From Desulfogranum mediterraneum DSM 13871 (GTDB lineage Bacteria; Desulfobacterota; Desulfobulbia; Desulfobulbales; Desulfobulbaceae): 64,000 nt of DNA. Below the pieces are notes generated by a model. It was not told where the DNA came from and did no database searches. It saw nothing but the letters and a program-made list of their open reading frames with translations. Both the position numbers and the translations under genes were made by a program. Shown here piece after piece: positions 38,629-47,307 of this stretch (positions are counted from its first letter, which is position 1; each line of letters begins with the position of its first letter). The stretch covers positions 1 to 64,000 of the forward strand of contig NZ_KE387007.1 in NCBI RefSeq assembly GCF_000429965.1, written 5' to 3'.

Positions 38629-41182
38629 GCAGGAATCGATCTCCATGGAGGTGACCAAGCGCTCCCTGCTGTTTTGGGCCTTTCGCGGCAACCTGCGCCT
38701 CCAGCTCCTCCTGCTGGCGCTGATCGCTGTCCTGGTGGTGGCCCGGGTGGTCCCGCTGGAGATGCAGAAACGGATCGTCAATGAGGCCATCTTTCTCCGC
38801 CGCTTTGACGACCTGCTGCTCTACTGCGGGATCTATCTGCTGGCGGTCACCATAACCGGGGGGACCAAGCTCTGGATCAACTTTCTCCAGGCCACCATCG
38901 GCGAACGGGCCTTGTTGGCCATGCGAAGAACACTCTATCGCCACATCCTCAGCCTGCCCCTCCACTTCTTTCGCAGTACCCAGCCCGGGATGGTGGTCAG
39001 CTCGCTGATGACCGAGCTGGCCTCGGCAGGCTCCTTTGCCGGGATGGCCCTGGCCGTGCCGGTGGCCAATGTCCTGACCCTGCTGGCCTTTGCCGGATAT
39101 CTGCTCTGGCTCAACCCCCAGTTGGGTCTGCTTACCCTGGCCATCTATCCCCTGGTGGTCTTCCTGATCCCCTATCTTCAGAAAAAAGCCAACCGACTCA
39201 ACAAGCAGCGGGTGGATCAGTCCCGGCAGGTGGCTGGCCAGATCACCGAATCCATCACCGGGATCAACGAGATCAATGTCCATGGCGGCTACTTTGCCGA
39301 GCAGGGGAAGTTCAACCGCCTGGTGGAACGGCTGCGCTCCATCCGGCTGCGCTGGATGTTATTTCGTTTCAGTATCAAGACCGTGAACAACTATTTTGTC
39401 AGTCTGGGGCCCTTTGTGGTCTTTATTTTCGGTGGTTATCTGGTGATGAACGGCCGCTTGGAGCTCGGTTCCATGGTCGCCTTTCTCTCTGCCCAGGAAA
39501 AACTCTACGATCCCTGGAAGGAGTTGATCGAGTATTACCAGTCCTACCAGGATGCCTCCATCCGTTACCGGCGGACCATGCAGACCTTTGATCGTCGGCC
39601 CGAGGTCCCCCTGGATGATTGGCAGCAGGCGCCCCTGGCGATCAAGGGCCGATTGATCCTTCGGGATGTGGGCTACCGGACCGCCGAGGGCAAGGAGCTG
39701 CTCCGGCGGGTCAGTTTTTCCCTGGAGCCTGGCCAGCATCTGGCTCTGGTGGGCTTCTCCGGCAGCGGCAAATCCACCCTGGTGCAGTGTGTCGCCAAGA
39801 TGTTTGCCTATACCAGCGGCTCCATTCAACTGGATGGCAGAGAGGTCAAGGCTCTCTCCAAGGCAGAGATCATTCAGCAGCTGGGCTATATCTCCCAGAA
39901 TCCCTTTATCTTTTCAGGATCCATCCGGGAGAATCTGCTCTATGCCCAGCGTGCGGCTCGCCATGCAGTGGCCGGCACACCGCAGGGGGAGGAGGACCCT
40001 TCGCTGGACCAGCTAATCCTCAGTCTCCAGCAGGCCGGCTTTTTTGTAGATGTGGTTCGCTTTGGCCTGGAGACCCGTTTGGAACTCTCCACCGAGGCCA
40101 TCAGGGCCAGGGTCGTTGCCATCCGGAACCGCTTTCGGGCAAATTTTGGGGAGCGTCTTGCCGAGTATATCGAATTCTACGATCATCAGGCCTGCCTCCA
40201 CCACGCCAGCATCCTGGAGAATATCATCTTTGCCACCAGCACGGATCCGGCCTTTGCCACCACCAGGCTCCCCGAAGACCCCCGGTTCCGAGCCTTTCTG
40301 GTCGCACATGGGCTGGTGGCGCCCCTCCTCCACCTGGGGCTGATCCTGGCCAAAGGCTCTGTCGAGTATCACCTGGCCAAGGCCGGAAAACCGGATGGAG
40401 AACCCTCTGTTGCTCCAGGCGAGTCCACAGGGCATGAGCCTCCCACCCCCATGAAGGCTCAGGAGCTGGTCGCCTATACGGCCCTGCTTCATCGTCTGGA
40501 CGAGGCGGGGCTCGACCAGCTTGCAGCCGAGGACCGGGATTGTCTGCTGCGTCTGGCCCTGGCCTATACCCCGGCCATCCATACGGTCTGCGCCATGCCG
40601 GCTGAGCTGGAGGGCCATATCCTGATCTGGCGGGATGCCTGGAAGGTGTGGAGCCGCCGTAAACTCCCCGGGGTCTTTACCTATCTGCGCCGGGATGCTC
40701 CCATCTTTGATCAGTCGGTGCTCAACAACATCCTCTTTGGCAGGATCAAGAGCGGTCCCAGGGCTCCCCAGGAGAAGATCAGCCAGGCCATCATCCATCT
40801 CCTGATCGAGGAAGATTGCCTGGAAGACGTTGCCGCAGCAGGGATGGAGTATCCGGTGGGCAATATGGGCGACAAGCTTTCCGGTGGTCAGAGGCAGAAG
40901 CTGGCCATTGCCCGGGTACTGCTCAAGGAGCCTGTCCTGATCCTCATGGATGAGGCCACCTCGGCCCTGGACAACGCCTCCCAGACCAGGATTCAGCGTC
41001 TGATCCAGGAGCGGTGGAAGGGGCGGCGAACGGTAATCTCCGTGGTCCATCGTCTGGACACGATCAGGGGCTATGATGCCATCGGGGTGCTCAAGGGTGG
41101 AGAGTTGATGGAGTACGGGGGCTATGAGGAGTTACTCGAGCGAAAGGGGGGCCTGCATGAACTGGTTGGCGGACACCGTTGA
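38618..41182 (+). CDS. ABC exporter-type ATPase/permease with large insertion in the nucleotide-binding domain
   Basis: An 854-residue protein; usual exporters of this class have about 580-600. One six-helix membrane domain (about 18-320) leads to a nucleotide-binding domain with Walker A GFSGSGKST (379-387), Q-loop YISQNP (Q427), signature LSGGQ (754-758), Walker B ILMDE (775-779) and switch His811. The Q-loop and signature are 327 residues apart, where about 55 are usual, so about 270 residues are inserted in the helical subdomain. The stretch after the Q-loop recurs twice in degenerate form: IFSGSIRENLLYA (431-443), HHASILENIIFA (528-539) and IFDQSVLNNILFG (696-708). All catalytic motifs are intact. 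The ATGATG start follows AGGGAG and overlaps the phosphatase gene. Substrate unknown. Confidence 0.9.
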   Translation: MMAEQESISMEVTKRSLLFWAFRGNLRLQLLLLALIAVLVVARVVPLEMQKRIVNEAIFLRRFDDLLLYCGIYLLAVTITGGTKLWINFLQATIGERALLAMRRTLYRHILSLPLHFFRSTQPGMVVSSLMTELASAGSFAGMALAVPVANVLTLLAFAGYLLWLNPQLGLLTLAIYPLVVFLIPYLQKKANRLNKQRVDQSRQVAGQITESITGINEINVHGGYFAEQGKFNRLVERLRSIRLRWMLFRFSIKTVNNYFVSLGPFVVFIFGGYLVMNGRLELGSMVAFLSAQEKLYDPWKELIEYYQSYQDASIRYRRTMQTFDRRPEVPLDDWQQAPLAIKGRLILRDVGYRTAEGKELLRRVSFSLEPGQHLALVGFSGSGKSTLVQCVAKMFAYTSGSIQLDGREVKALSKAEIIQQLGYISQNPFIFSGSIRENLLYAQRAARHAVAGTPQGEEDPSLDQLILSLQQAGFFVDVVRFGLETRLELSTEAIRARVVAIRNRFRANFGERLAEYIEFYDHQACLHHASILENIIFATSTDPAFATTRLPEDPRFRAFLVAHGLVAPLLHLGLILAKGSVEYHLAKAGKPDGEPSVAPGESTGHEPPTPMKAQELVAYTALLHRLDEAGLDQLAAEDRDCLLRLALAYTPAIHTVCAMPAELEGHILIWRDAWKVWSRRKLPGVFTYLRRDAPIFDQSVLNNILFGRIKSGPRAPQEKISQAIIHLLIEEDCLEDVAAAGMEYPVGNMGDKLSGGQRQKLAIARVLLKEPVLILMDEATSALDNASQTRIQRLIQERWKGRRTVISVVHRLDTIRGYDAIGVLKGGELMEYGGYEELLERKGGLHELVGGHR

Positions 41183-41248
41183 GGAGAGCTTGTCCGGCAA
41201 GGGTCCTCAGGCGGCTGATGAGGAATCCTGGAGGCAGGGGGGACCAAG

Positions 41249-41671
41249 GTGAAGATGAACGAGGCGGAATATTTTCTGGAGAGAACAGAGCAGAGCCTGG
41301 ATGATTTTCACGACTGGCTGGCCGGACTGGGGCAGAGCTGGGGCCTCTCCCGGACCATGGTTCTGGAGATCAACCTGATCATCGAGGAACTCTATACCAA
41401 CTGTATCAAGTATGGTGGTGGCCCTGATTCCGGGCCTGTGCGGGTGGCCTTGGCAAGGAGCAGTACCGAGGTGCAGATCCTTATCGAAGATAGAGGGCCG
41501 CCCTTTGATCCCCTGAAGGTGCAGCCACCTGATCTGATTCAGCCCATGGAAGAGCGGCAGGCCGGGGGGCTGGGGCTGCATCTGGTCCGCCATTTTGCCG
41601 ATAGCTGTGGCTACGCCCGTCGGTCTGGAAAAAATATACTGCGCCTGACCAAGGTCATCGGCTGCGGATGA
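41249..41671 (+). CDS. RsbW/SpoIIAB-like anti-sigma regulatory kinase
   Basis: A 140-residue GHKL ATPase. N box EELYTNCIKYGG, G1 box EDRGPPFDP and G2 box GGLGLHLVRHFAD are intact. Proteins of this type bind and inhibit a partner such as a sigma factor, and phosphorylate a STAS antagonist. It starts at GTG 41249 after AGGGGGGA; an ATG six bases on is possible. It follows the ABC gene by about 66 bp and precedes the STAS gene by 18 bp. No sigma factor gene is present. Confidence 0.9.
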   Translation: MKMNEAEYFLERTEQSLDDFHDWLAGLGQSWGLSRTMVLEINLIIEELYTNCIKYGGGPDSGPVRVALARSSTEVQILIEDRGPPFDPLKVQPPDLIQPMEERQAGGLGLHLVRHFADSCGYARRSGKNILRLTKVIGCG

Positions 41672-41689
41672 GCCAAGGGCTGAAAAGCG

Positions 41690-42061
41690 ATGCCCCCTGT
41701 TACCTCCATGGAGAGAACAACGATCAAGCCTATGAAAATCATTGAACGCGACAGCAACGACTACCTGACCATTCAGATCTGCGGCCGCCTGGATTCCGGG
41801 ACCGCCGGAGAGCTGGAAGCGTGGACCGGGACCTTTATCCCGAACCCGGCCCATCCCCTGGTCATCGATTTTGCCGAGCTGGACTATATCTCCAGCGCCG
41901 GCCTCAGGGTGATGTTTAACTTTGCCCGGGAACTGAAGGGCAGCGGCGTTCGTTTTGCCGTCTGCCGCTGTCAGGATCATGTCCGGGAGATCTTTGAGAT
42001 CTCAGGATTTGATACCTTTATTCCCCTCTACGCGAGCCCGGAGGCCTTTGTGGCCCAGTAG
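41690..42061 (+). CDS. STAS-domain anti-sigma factor antagonist (RsbV-like)
   Basis: A 123-residue protein made of one STAS domain. LDYISSAGLRVMF carries the conserved phospho-serine of SpoIIAA and RsbV. Expected cycle: phosphorylated by the adjacent RsbW-like kinase, dephosphorylated by the PP2C protein. The start at 41690 follows AAGGG; a Met at 41732 would fit the domain edge more tightly but has no ribosome site. Last gene of the operon. Confidence 0.9.
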   Translation: MPPVTSMERTTIKPMKIIERDSNDYLTIQICGRLDSGTAGELEAWTGTFIPNPAHPLVIDFAELDYISSAGLRVMFNFARELKGSGVRFAVCRCQDHVREIFEISGFDTFIPLYASPEAFVAQ

Positions 42062-42256
42062 GGCCTCCCAGATTGGGATCGGTTCGCTGTATCCGGACAC
42101 TGCGGGCTGCCTGAGTCGTCCCGGGCGGTGCCAGGGGCGGTTTTGTTGGGGCCGTGCTCCTGGGGGCAAGCAAAAACACCTTATCCATAGGGGCGGATGT
42201 TCTCTGTTTACATACCATGGTTTTTGCCCGTCGTTAGCCGGGAAGGAGTAGGTACC

Positions 42257-42736
42257 ATGTCGAAATCTATACGGATAGTTGGGGTTCTCTTCTGGCTGTC
42301 GGCCATGGTCGGGCTCGGTGGCTGCGTCAGCCTGCCCAGGGGAGAGCTGGTGCCCGATGCCCAGGTAAGCGCCATGTTCAAGAGCGCCACCGTGCTTCCA
42401 GGCTACAGCTATTACACCACTGGGCCCCGGGGCAGTGCCAATGCGGTTATCGCCCTGAACAGGCAGTACCGGCTGATTTCAAGGCTGTGGAGCCCGCTGG
42501 CCCAGCCCGATCAGCAGCTGGCTGCGGTTATCGCCGGTACCAGGGAGCAGCGGAGTCCCATGTGTTTTTTTTCCGGGGCCGTGATCAGGGATCTGCACGG
42601 AGAGACCGTGGGCTACTGGTATTCCAAGTGGGAGCGCTCGGCAGTCCGTTTTCCGGAACCCGGGCTGATTCAGGTCTTTCCCCCGGTGGAGCCGGATGTC
42701 GGCCCCTGTGCTCCGGAGGGGGCGCTGCGCTGGTAA
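42257..42736 (+). CDS. Slp-like or uncharacterised outer-membrane lipoprotein
   Basis: A 159-residue protein with a lipoprotein signal ending LGGC, so the cysteine near residue 23 is the lipidation site. The mature part has YSYYTTGPRGSANAVIALNR and MCFFSGAVIRDLHGETVGYW, a pattern I recall from uncharacterised lipoproteins of Desulfobacterota. GGAAGGAG precedes the ATG at 42257. About 195 bp after the STAS gene; it may be a separate unit. No function can be assigned. Confidence 0.78.
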   Translation: MSKSIRIVGVLFWLSAMVGLGGCVSLPRGELVPDAQVSAMFKSATVLPGYSYYTTGPRGSANAVIALNRQYRLISRLWSPLAQPDQQLAAVIAGTREQRSPMCFFSGAVIRDLHGETVGYWYSKWERSAVRFPEPGLIQVFPPVEPDVGPCAPEGALRW

Positions 42737-42758
42737 GCAGTCGGCCTTCAGGCCAGCT

Positions 42759-42998
42759 TTAGTTTGCCAGGGCAGAGGTCTCCCTGTCCTCCATGCCTTT
42801 GAAGGCAGTGCCGGGAAGGTCCGGGAGATGGGCTCTGTTCTGGCTGTGGCTACGGTTTTTTTGCAGTTGCCTTGCCTTGATGGCATAGCGCTCTCCGCTG
42901 GCTGGGGAGATAGCCCTGTTGAGCAGCAGCAGGAAGAGGATGCTGCAGCAGGCGGCCATGACCAGGACGGCCTTGTTTTGTTGTTTGCTGGTGAGCAT
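42759..42998 (-). CDS. Mini membrane protein A (paralogue of the protein at 43201-43434)
   Basis: A 79-residue protein: MLTSKQQNKAVLVMAACCSI leads into one hydrophobic helix, then SPASGERYAIKARQ and a polar tail. AGGGAG precedes the ATG. It lines up with the protein encoded 200 bp upstream (MLNPQQQKNGFLLLLAGCSV, then SHPPTGRYAME), so the two are diverged tandem copies. A cysteine at the helix could be a lipid site but the lipobox is poor. Function unknown. Confidence 0.65.
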   Translation of the reverse strand: MLTSKQQNKAVLVMAACCSILFLLLLNRAISPASGERYAIKARQLQKNRSHSQNRAHLPDLPGTAFKGMEDRETSALAN

Positions 42999-43200
42999 GA
43001 GTACTCCCTGTTGATGATGATCCTGGGGGGCGTGGGGGCGCTACAGCTCTGTTGCCGGTGAGCAGCCTCTGCTCCAGAGTCTGCACCCCTACGGATCAGG
43101 ACGCAAGGGCTGCTCCTTTCTTCCAGGGAGCAGAGGGCTGGGGGCAGTCCCGGGCCATCGCGAAGCTGAACCGGTCGGGACCCTTGCAGCGGCCCTCCCC

Positions 43201-43434
43201 TTAGTTGCCCTTCAGCTTGCTGAAGGGCGTATCCATGGCATCCACCCACTTGACCGCCCCGGTGGTGGTGTCCAGGACATAGATCTGGGTGCTGCGGTCT
43301 CTGACCACCACCTCCATGGCATATCTGCCTGTGGGGGGATGGGAGCCTGCTCCGGAGAGGAGCAGCAGGGCCAGCACACTGCAGCCGGCGAGCAGGAGGA
43401 GGAATCCGTTTTTTTGCTGTTGTGGGTTCAGCAT
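43201..43434 (-). CDS. Mini membrane protein B
   Basis: A 77-residue protein with one N-terminal hydrophobic segment (FLLLLAGCSVLALLLLSGAG) and a short soluble tail containing RYAMEVVVRDRSTQIYVLDT and GAVKWVD. The ATG at 43434 follows AAGGAG at good spacing. It lies 41 bp downstream of the MTH1187-type gene and upstream of its paralogue, so all three may form an operon. The tail may be a small periplasmic strand domain; no family is assigned. Confidence 0.7.
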   Translation of the reverse strand: MLNPQQQKNGFLLLLAGCSVLALLLLSGAGSHPPTGRYAMEVVVRDRSTQIYVLDTTTGAVKWVDAMDTPFSKLKGN

Positions 43435-43475
43435 GATCATGCTCCTTATGGTGGGGTGGCCCCTGGCCGGAGAGC

Positions 43476-43775
43476 TCAGGGGAGCTTGCACTCCACGCTC
43501 TCTACCTTGTCTGCCATGGTCTGGTCCCGATCCATGCGGGTGCCCAGCTTGATGGTGGTGGTGATCCTGGGGGCCCCCATGGCATGGACCTGTTGGTGGC
43601 ACTGTTTCACCGCTGCCATGACCTGGTCCCACTCTCCCTCAATATTGGTCCCATAGGCGTGGAGCTGACTCTTGAGGCCGGCCTGTTGCAGGATCTGGTG
43701 GCAGGCCGCCACATAGGCTGAAACAGAGACACCGACCCCCATGGGGACGATACAGAGATCCATGATTACCTTCAT
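43476..43775 (-). CDS. MTH1187/YkoF-type thiamine-binding domain protein
   Basis: A 99-residue protein of the UPF0045/MTH1187 family, a ferredoxin-like fold. It begins VIMDLCIVPMGVGVSVSAYV, has LHAYGTNIEGEWDQVMAAVK, and ends with ITTTIKLGTRMDRDQTM. Members bind thiamine or related compounds in some cases; the role is unclear. GAGGAGAG precedes the ATG at 43775. It is divergent from the receiver-pyruvate kinase gene. Confidence 0.88.
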   Translation of the reverse strand: MKVIMDLCIVPMGVGVSVSAYVAACHQILQQAGLKSQLHAYGTNIEGEWDQVMAAVKQCHQQVHAMGAPRITTTIKLGTRMDRDQTMADKVESVECKLP

Positions 43776-43947
43776 TGCTGCTCTCCTCTTCTTGTTCTAT
43801 GCGTATGCCGGCGGGCTGTTTTTCCTGCAGACCAGCCGCTGTTGCGGTCGCCTCAACCAGGCAGGGATTTTTTTCCCCAACCCTTCCCTGCACTATGCTA
43901 CAATGTGAACAGCTATTCAAGAGCAACTCCACCCAGAGGCTTGATTC

Positions 43948-45732
43948 ATGCGTATTCTGATTCTGGAAGATAACCGGCCCGTGCAGAGGCTGCTCCAGTC
44001 GCGGCTGGAGGCAGCGGGCCATCAGGTTGAAGCGGTCAGCAACGGCCACCAGGGCTTTCAGCTCGCCACCTCCAGTGCCTATGACGTCATCATCAGTGAC
44101 ATCCAGATGCCCCACTGGGACGGCTTCAAGTTCATCGACGCCATGGCGGTCATCTGTCCCCAGCTGCCCATCATCATCACCACCGCAGCCCTGGAGGATG
44201 GAGAGGTTGCAGCCCGGCTGGAGGCCTGCTCCAATGTGGTCTGCGTCTTTGGAAAACCCGTGGATTTTGAGGGCCTCTTTGCCCGCCTGGCCAGCATCAT
44301 TCCCCAGAGTCACACCAGTATCAACAAGATGGCCCGGATTGTCTGCACCATCGGGCCTGCCTGCGATACTCCGGAGACCCTGGGTAAGATGATTCTGGCC
44401 GGGATGGATGTGGCCCGGCTCAACTTCTCCCACGGCAGTTATGAGCAGCATGAGCAGAGCCTCTGCGCCGTTCGTGAGGCCGAGCAGGTCTGGGACAAGC
44501 CCATTGCCGTGCTCCAGGATCTCAGCGGGCCCAAGATTCGCACCGGTGCCATGGAGAACGGGGCCATCCGACTGAAAACGGGCCAGACCATCACCATCCA
44601 GAGCGATCCCGTCCAGGGCTCCTCCCAACGTTTTTCCACCTCCATGCCCGGGGTGGTTGCCGATCTGCGTGCCGGTGACCAGATCCTCCTGGATGATGGC
44701 CTGTTGGAACTCCATGTCCTGGAAGATAGCGGCGAGGAGGTGCTCTGTGAGGTGGTGGTGGGGGGCATCCTCCAGTCCAACAAGGGGATCAACCTGCCCT
44801 CCACCGACCTTTCCCTGCCCAGCGTCACGGCCAAGGACTGGCAGGACCTGGACTGGGGGCTGGAACACTCGGTGGACTATGTGGCCCTCTCCTTTGTCCG
44901 CACCGCCGAGGAGGTCGCTGCGGTCCGTGACCATATCCATCGTGCCGGTAAGCGTAACATCAAGGTGATTGCCAAGATCGAACGGCCGGAGGCGGTGCAG
45001 AACATCAGGGAGATCATCGAGGTGGCGGACGGGATCATGATTGCCCGGGGAGATATGGGGGTTGAGCTGCCGGTGGCCAAGGTGCCGCGCATCCAGGAAC
45101 GGATCATCCGGCTCTGCTGGGAGCAGAACGTCCCGGTGATCACCGCCACCCAGATGCTCGACTCCATGACCACCCATGCGCGGCCCACCAGGGCCGAGGT
45201 GACCGATGTCAGTATGGCCATCAAGGAGGGGACCGATGCGGTGATGCTCTCCCAGGAGACGGCCACCGGGGTGGATCCCGTCAACGTGGTGCGGACCATG
45301 GCGGCGATCATCTGTGAGGAGGAGCGCTATACCAGCAGCTCGGCCGCGCATTTTCAGCAGTTGGTCAGTGATTCTTCGCTGAACCCGGCTCTGGCGGCAG
45401 CGGCCAGTCTGATCAACATCTCCGCCACCCTGCTGCTGGATCCCGGTGGGGTGATGTACCCCTCCCTATCCAAGTGGAACCGCAAGGTGCCGGCCCTGCT
45501 GGTGACCCGCTCGATCCACGTGGCCCGCCACTCCAGTCTCTACAACAATCTCTTTCCGCTGATTATTCGGGAGGAACTCCGCCGTGACGAGATGGTCCAG
45601 CGCTCCATCGACCTGGCCAAGGAGTGGGGCTATCTCCGGACCGGCGATATGATCGGGGTGCTGGAGGGCTCCCGGCTGACCAGCAGCGGTTTTCAGCAGC
45701 TTGGCGCGGTGCAGGTGGTGCGAGTGGACTAG
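43948..45732 (+). CDS. pyk: Pyruvate kinase fused to an N-terminal response-regulator receiver domain
   Basis: A 594-residue fusion. Residues 1-118 are a complete receiver: E7/D8, phospho-acceptor D51 in IISDIQMPHWDG, T79/T80, and K103 in FGKPVDF. After a short linker, a full-length pyruvate kinase (about 128-594; 467 residues, the usual size) follows: KMARIVCTIGPACDTP, LNFSHGS, QDLSGPKIRTG, IKVIAKIERPEAVQN, IMIARGDMGVELP and TATQMLDSMTTHARPTRAEV. It makes pyruvate and ATP from phosphoenolpyruvate and ADP. Small departures from consensus: DSM for ESM, and MLSQETA for MLSGETA. One ATG with AGAGG upstream and no internal stop shows a single gene. Phosphorylation of D51 could gate glycolytic flux. 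No kinase is adjacent. Confidence 0.94.
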   Translation: MRILILEDNRPVQRLLQSRLEAAGHQVEAVSNGHQGFQLATSSAYDVIISDIQMPHWDGFKFIDAMAVICPQLPIIITTAALEDGEVAARLEACSNVVCVFGKPVDFEGLFARLASIIPQSHTSINKMARIVCTIGPACDTPETLGKMILAGMDVARLNFSHGSYEQHEQSLCAVREAEQVWDKPIAVLQDLSGPKIRTGAMENGAIRLKTGQTITIQSDPVQGSSQRFSTSMPGVVADLRAGDQILLDDGLLELHVLEDSGEEVLCEVVVGGILQSNKGINLPSTDLSLPSVTAKDWQDLDWGLEHSVDYVALSFVRTAEEVAAVRDHIHRAGKRNIKVIAKIERPEAVQNIREIIEVADGIMIARGDMGVELPVAKVPRIQERIIRLCWEQNVPVITATQMLDSMTTHARPTRAEVTDVSMAIKEGTDAVMLSQETATGVDPVNVVRTMAAIICEEERYTSSSAAHFQQLVSDSSLNPALAAAASLINISATLLLDPGGVMYPSLSKWNRKVPALLVTRSIHVARHSSLYNNLFPLIIREELRRDEMVQRSIDLAKEWGYLRTGDMIGVLEGSRLTSSGFQQLGAVQVVRVD

Positions 45733-45788
45733 GGCCGCCTATGATGATGATGGGGTAAGGTGGAGCCAGGTCGCGGCCCAGGGGCGAG

Positions 45789-46505
45789 CTACTCCCCCAG
45801 GTAGGCCTTGACGATGGACTCGTCCTGCTGCAGTTTGCCGGCCTTGCCCTTGACCACGATCTCTCCGGTCTCCAGGACATAGCCGTAGTCGGCCAGCTTG
45901 AGGGCGGCCTTGGCATTCTGCTCCACCAGCAGGATGGTCACCCCCTCGGCGTTGAGTCGCTTGATGATTTTCATGATCCCCTGGACCATGAAGGGGGCCA
46001 GCCCCATGGAGGGTTCATCCAGGAGCAGCAGCTTGGTATCGGTCATCAGGGCCCGGCCCATGGCCAGCATCTGCTGTTCACCCCCAGAGAGCAGGGCGGC
46101 ATCGCGCTGCCTGCGTTCATGGAGCACCGGGAAGAGTTCGTAGACATGCTCCATCCTCCGCCGTCGTTCGCTCTCATCCTTGAGGGTAAAGGAGCCCAGC
46201 TCCAGGTTCTCCTTGATGGTCATCCCCTTGAAGATCCTCCGCCCCTCAGGCACGTGAATCAGTCCCATGGAGACGATCTCATGGGGCGACTTGGTGGTGA
46301 TCTCCTCGCCCATGAAGCTGATGGAACCGGCCTTGGCCCGGTTCAAGCCGGAGATGGTCCTGAGGGTGGTGGACTTGCCGGCGCCGTTGGCACCGAGCAG
46401 GGTGACAATCTCACCCGCCTCCACCGAAAAGGAGATCCCGCGGAGGGCGTGGATCTTGCCGTAGTAGGTCTCCACGTCACGAATTTCCAGAATCACGTCA
46501 CTCAT
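45789..46505 (-). CDS. livF: Branched-chain amino acid ABC transporter ATPase LivF
   Basis: A 238-residue ATPase: Walker A GANGAGKST, signature LLSGGEQQMLAMGRAL, Walker B KLLLLDEPSMGLAP, switch VEQNAKAALKLADYGYVLE. The short length and this pattern are those of LivF. It starts within the end of livG (ATGA overlap at 46502-46505). Last gene of the liv operon, convergent with the pyruvate kinase gene. Confidence 0.95.
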   Translation of the reverse strand: MSDVILEIRDVETYYGKIHALRGISFSVEAGEIVTLLGANGAGKSTTLRTISGLNRAKAGSISFMGEEITTKSPHEIVSMGLIHVPEGRRIFKGMTIKENLELGSFTLKDESERRRRMEHVYELFPVLHERRQRDAALLSGGEQQMLAMGRALMTDTKLLLLDEPSMGLAPFMVQGIMKIIKRLNAEGVTILLVEQNAKAALKLADYGYVLETGEIVVKGKAGKLQQDESIVKAYLGE

Positions 46506-47278
46506 GCTTCCTCGTCGTCCTCTCGGCCCAGGTAGGCCTCAATCACCTTGGGGTCGTTTTGGATCTGGTCTGCAGATCCTTCGGCAATCTTCTGGCCGTA
46601 ATCAATGACCGTAATATTTTCCGATACCTTCATCACCAGGCCCATGTCATGTTCGATCAGGAGAATGGTGATGTCGAGCTCGTCGCGGATGCGGCGGATC
46701 AGCTCGATCAGTTCGATCTTTTCGTTATGGTTGAGCCCTGCCGCAGGTTCATCCAGGAGCAGCAGCTTGGGCTTGGTGGCCAGGGCCCTGGCCCACTCCA
46801 CCCGGCGCTGGTCGCCATAGGGCAGGTTGGCGGCAACCCAGTCCTTCTTGTCCAGGATACCGACAAAATCCAGGCACTCCTGGCTGATCCGGTGGACCCT
46901 TGCCTCCTCCCTGCGTTGTCCCGGGGTCTGGAAGATGGCGGCCAGGGCACCGGCATGGGTGCGGCAGTGGAGGCCGGACATCACATTCTCCTCCACGGTC
47001 ATGGACTTGAACAGCCGGAGGTTCTGAAAGGTCCGGGCCATCCCCTGCCGGGTGATCGTATGGGGCTTCTTGCGGAGGATGGAGCGTTCGGCAAAGCGGA
47101 TGCTGCCGCTGTCCGGTCGATAAAAACCGGTGAGGCAGTTGAACACCGAGGTCTTGCCGGCACCGTTGGGACCGATCAGGCTGGCGATGCTGCCCTGGGC
47201 CACCGAAAAGTTGAGCCCTTGGATAACCTTGAGCCCGGAAAAACTGAGGACGAGATCTTGAACGTGGAGAAGAGGCAT
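46502..47278 (-). CDS. livG: Branched-chain amino acid ABC transporter ATPase LivG
   Basis: A 258-residue ATPase: Walker A GPNGAGKTS, signature in the LivG form LPYGDQRRVEWARALA, Walker B KLLLLDEPAAGLNHNE, switch IEHDMGLVMKVSENITVIDYG. It pairs with LivF under the LivHM membrane pair. It follows livM by about 30 bp. Confidence 0.95.
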   Translation of the reverse strand: MPLLHVQDLVLSFSGLKVIQGLNFSVAQGSIASLIGPNGAGKTSVFNCLTGFYRPDSGSIRFAERSILRKKPHTITRQGMARTFQNLRLFKSMTVEENVMSGLHCRTHAGALAAIFQTPGQRREEARVHRISQECLDFVGILDKKDWVAANLPYGDQRRVEWARALATKPKLLLLDEPAAGLNHNEKIELIELIRRIRDELDITILLIEHDMGLVMKVSENITVIDYGQKIAEGSADQIQNDPKVIEAYLGREDDEEA

Positions 47279-47307
47279 TGCAGTTCTTATGGCAAAGATA
47301 AGGGAAT

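Noticed and set aside
43639-45351. A 570-codon minus-strand frame opposite the pyruvate kinase fusion
   Set aside because: Shadow frame; the plus-strand product carries all receiver and kinase motifs.
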